DNA of 64,000 nt, taken from contig NZ_BQME02000002.1 of NCBI RefSeq assembly GCF_022180385.2, forward strand, positions 744,001 to 808,000. Direction: 5' to 3'. The DNA comes from Paenibacillus sp. L3-i20 (GTDB lineage Bacteria; Bacillota; Bacilli; Paenibacillales; Paenibacillaceae). The notes under the pieces are model-generated. The model ran no database searches. It was not told the origin of the DNA and saw nothing but the letters and a program-made list of their open reading frames with translations. Positions 63,231 to 64,000 of this stretch are shown here, piece by piece; position 1 is the first letter of the stretch; every line of letters starts with the position of its first letter. The position numbers and the translations under genes were made by a program.

Positions 63231-63998
63231 TTATTTAGATGAAGATTTAATTAGTTGCTCAGCGATGCTTTTCGATAGCGTTAACGTATTGATGTCTGAG
63301 GGCATTACATTTATATTAACCGTTTGTACATAATCACCACCAAGAGTACCACCAGTGAACGTTGCAAAACCTGGAGTGTTGCCACCATGTCCCCAGATTG
63401 TAACGCCATTGGCTAGCTTAGTTTCCATTATTCCCAATCCGTAATTACCAACGGGGGTTTCGACTCCTGTTAACATTTGTTCTAATGTTGATGGTTCTAA
63501 TAACTTCCCACCAAGTAAAGCAATAAAAAACGTATTTAGATCATCCCCTGTAGAGATCATAGAGCCAGCAGCGTTTGCCCATGAGGGGTTTGTTTCTGTT
63601 CTATCTATTAATTTACCATCTAATTTGTGGTAACCCCTTGCGTGCTCCCCTGGAATAAATGAAAAGTCATCTGCTACATATGTGTTTGACAGTTTGAGAG
63701 GACCAATAAAACGTTCCCTTATTTGTTCATCGTAAGTTTGACCAGTAACCTTCTCAACAATCATCCCAGCTAATACTGTATTCGTATTAGAGTAAAGCCA
63801 TTTTTCTACAGTATCGTCAAGATTCAGTTTCTGTTCATCGACAAGTTGAAGTACTACTGTGGCAACAAAAGTCTTCGTTATACTACCAATACGGAATGTA
63901 AAGTTGGTTTTCACAGGGCGATTATCGTAAATGCTCGCTTCTCCAGAAGCGTATGACCATTTCGAGCCTTTGTTTGACGATACGAAAATAACACCGGG
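63231..63998 (-). pseudogene. Serine hydrolase (beta-lactamase/DD-carboxypeptidase family) with internal in-frame deletion; 5' end beyond the window
   Basis: The visible 255 codons, starting upstream of base 64000, hold the catalytic SITK (SxxK) tetrad, a YSN motif and HGGNTPG. Between LDDTVEKWL and YSNTN the usual 60-75 residues (ITIRQLLNHTSG region) are absent, so the active-site scaffold is incomplete. The frame is otherwise open. It is probably non-functional, though a deleted protein could still fold. The stop is TAA at 63231-63233. The start lies outside the window. Confidence 0.65.
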
Positions 63999-64000
63999 TA

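Overview
The window reads as chromosomal DNA of a low-to-mid GC Gram-positive bacterium of the Paenibacillus/Bacillus type. Ribosome binding sites are strong AGGAGG-like sites, TTG and GTG starts are frequent, and terminators are classic hairpins with T-tracts. The gene types fit too: MalT-like LuxR regulators, a DesK-type two-component system, an M4 protease with FnIII and carbohydrate-binding modules, a MocR-ddl operon, HelD, an OatA-like acyltransferase and an IS1182-family element. No rRNA, tRNA or CRISPR array was seen. The species assignment is inference; no marker gene is present.

0-10.3 kb: after the tail of a membrane protein lies a metal-acquisition locus. An AraC regulator fused to a siderophore-binding-protein domain is divergent from a six-gene operon: substrate-binding lipoprotein, two permeases, two ATPases and an MFS exporter. 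Its order matches the cntABCDF-cntE import/export genes for opine metallophores, and it has a promoter with a Fur-like box. An ArsR/SRPBCC pair follows, behind a promoter with two palindromic operators. 10.5-22 kb: a stand-alone short UvrA paralogue, a broken aminoglycoside phosphotransferase gene, a sensor kinase/response regulator/ABC exporter cluster on the minus strand, and a secreted thermolysin-type protease.

22-33 kb: an FAD oxidoreductase, a large LuxR-type ATPase regulator, then three large co-oriented genes (26.1-32.1 kb). These encode a P47/TULIP-like protein, a protein with a RES-like N-terminal half and a C-terminal coiled coil, and a 943-residue Gly-rich/helical/beta protein. 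I read them as a possible multi-component toxin, which is the best candidate in the window for an undescribed system. A second SRPBCC/ArsR pair follows in the opposite gene order.

33-45 kb: a MocR regulator, D-Ala-D-Ala ligase and aminotransferase operon; an erythromycin-esterase-like protein lacking the usual active-site His; an ECF sigma/anti-sigma pair; a complete IS1182-like element; and HelD behind a promoter whose -10 box lies inside an inverted repeat. 45-51 kb: secreted and cell-surface proteins, including a PPC-domain protein and an OatA-like acyltransferase with a 12-bp-repeat linker, and a broken M23 peptidase gene.

51-64 kb: many decayed genes (alpha/beta hydrolase, methyltransferase, cytochrome P450, glyoxalase, GNAT, M23 peptidase, IS3 transposase, serine hydrolase), several apparently with internal deletions. 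They are interspersed with intact genes: a phosphotransferase, a UPF0173 hydrolase, a methyltransferase, an oxidoreductase sharing the 9.3-kb operator, a PadR/pentapeptide/ABC operon and a GrpB protein.
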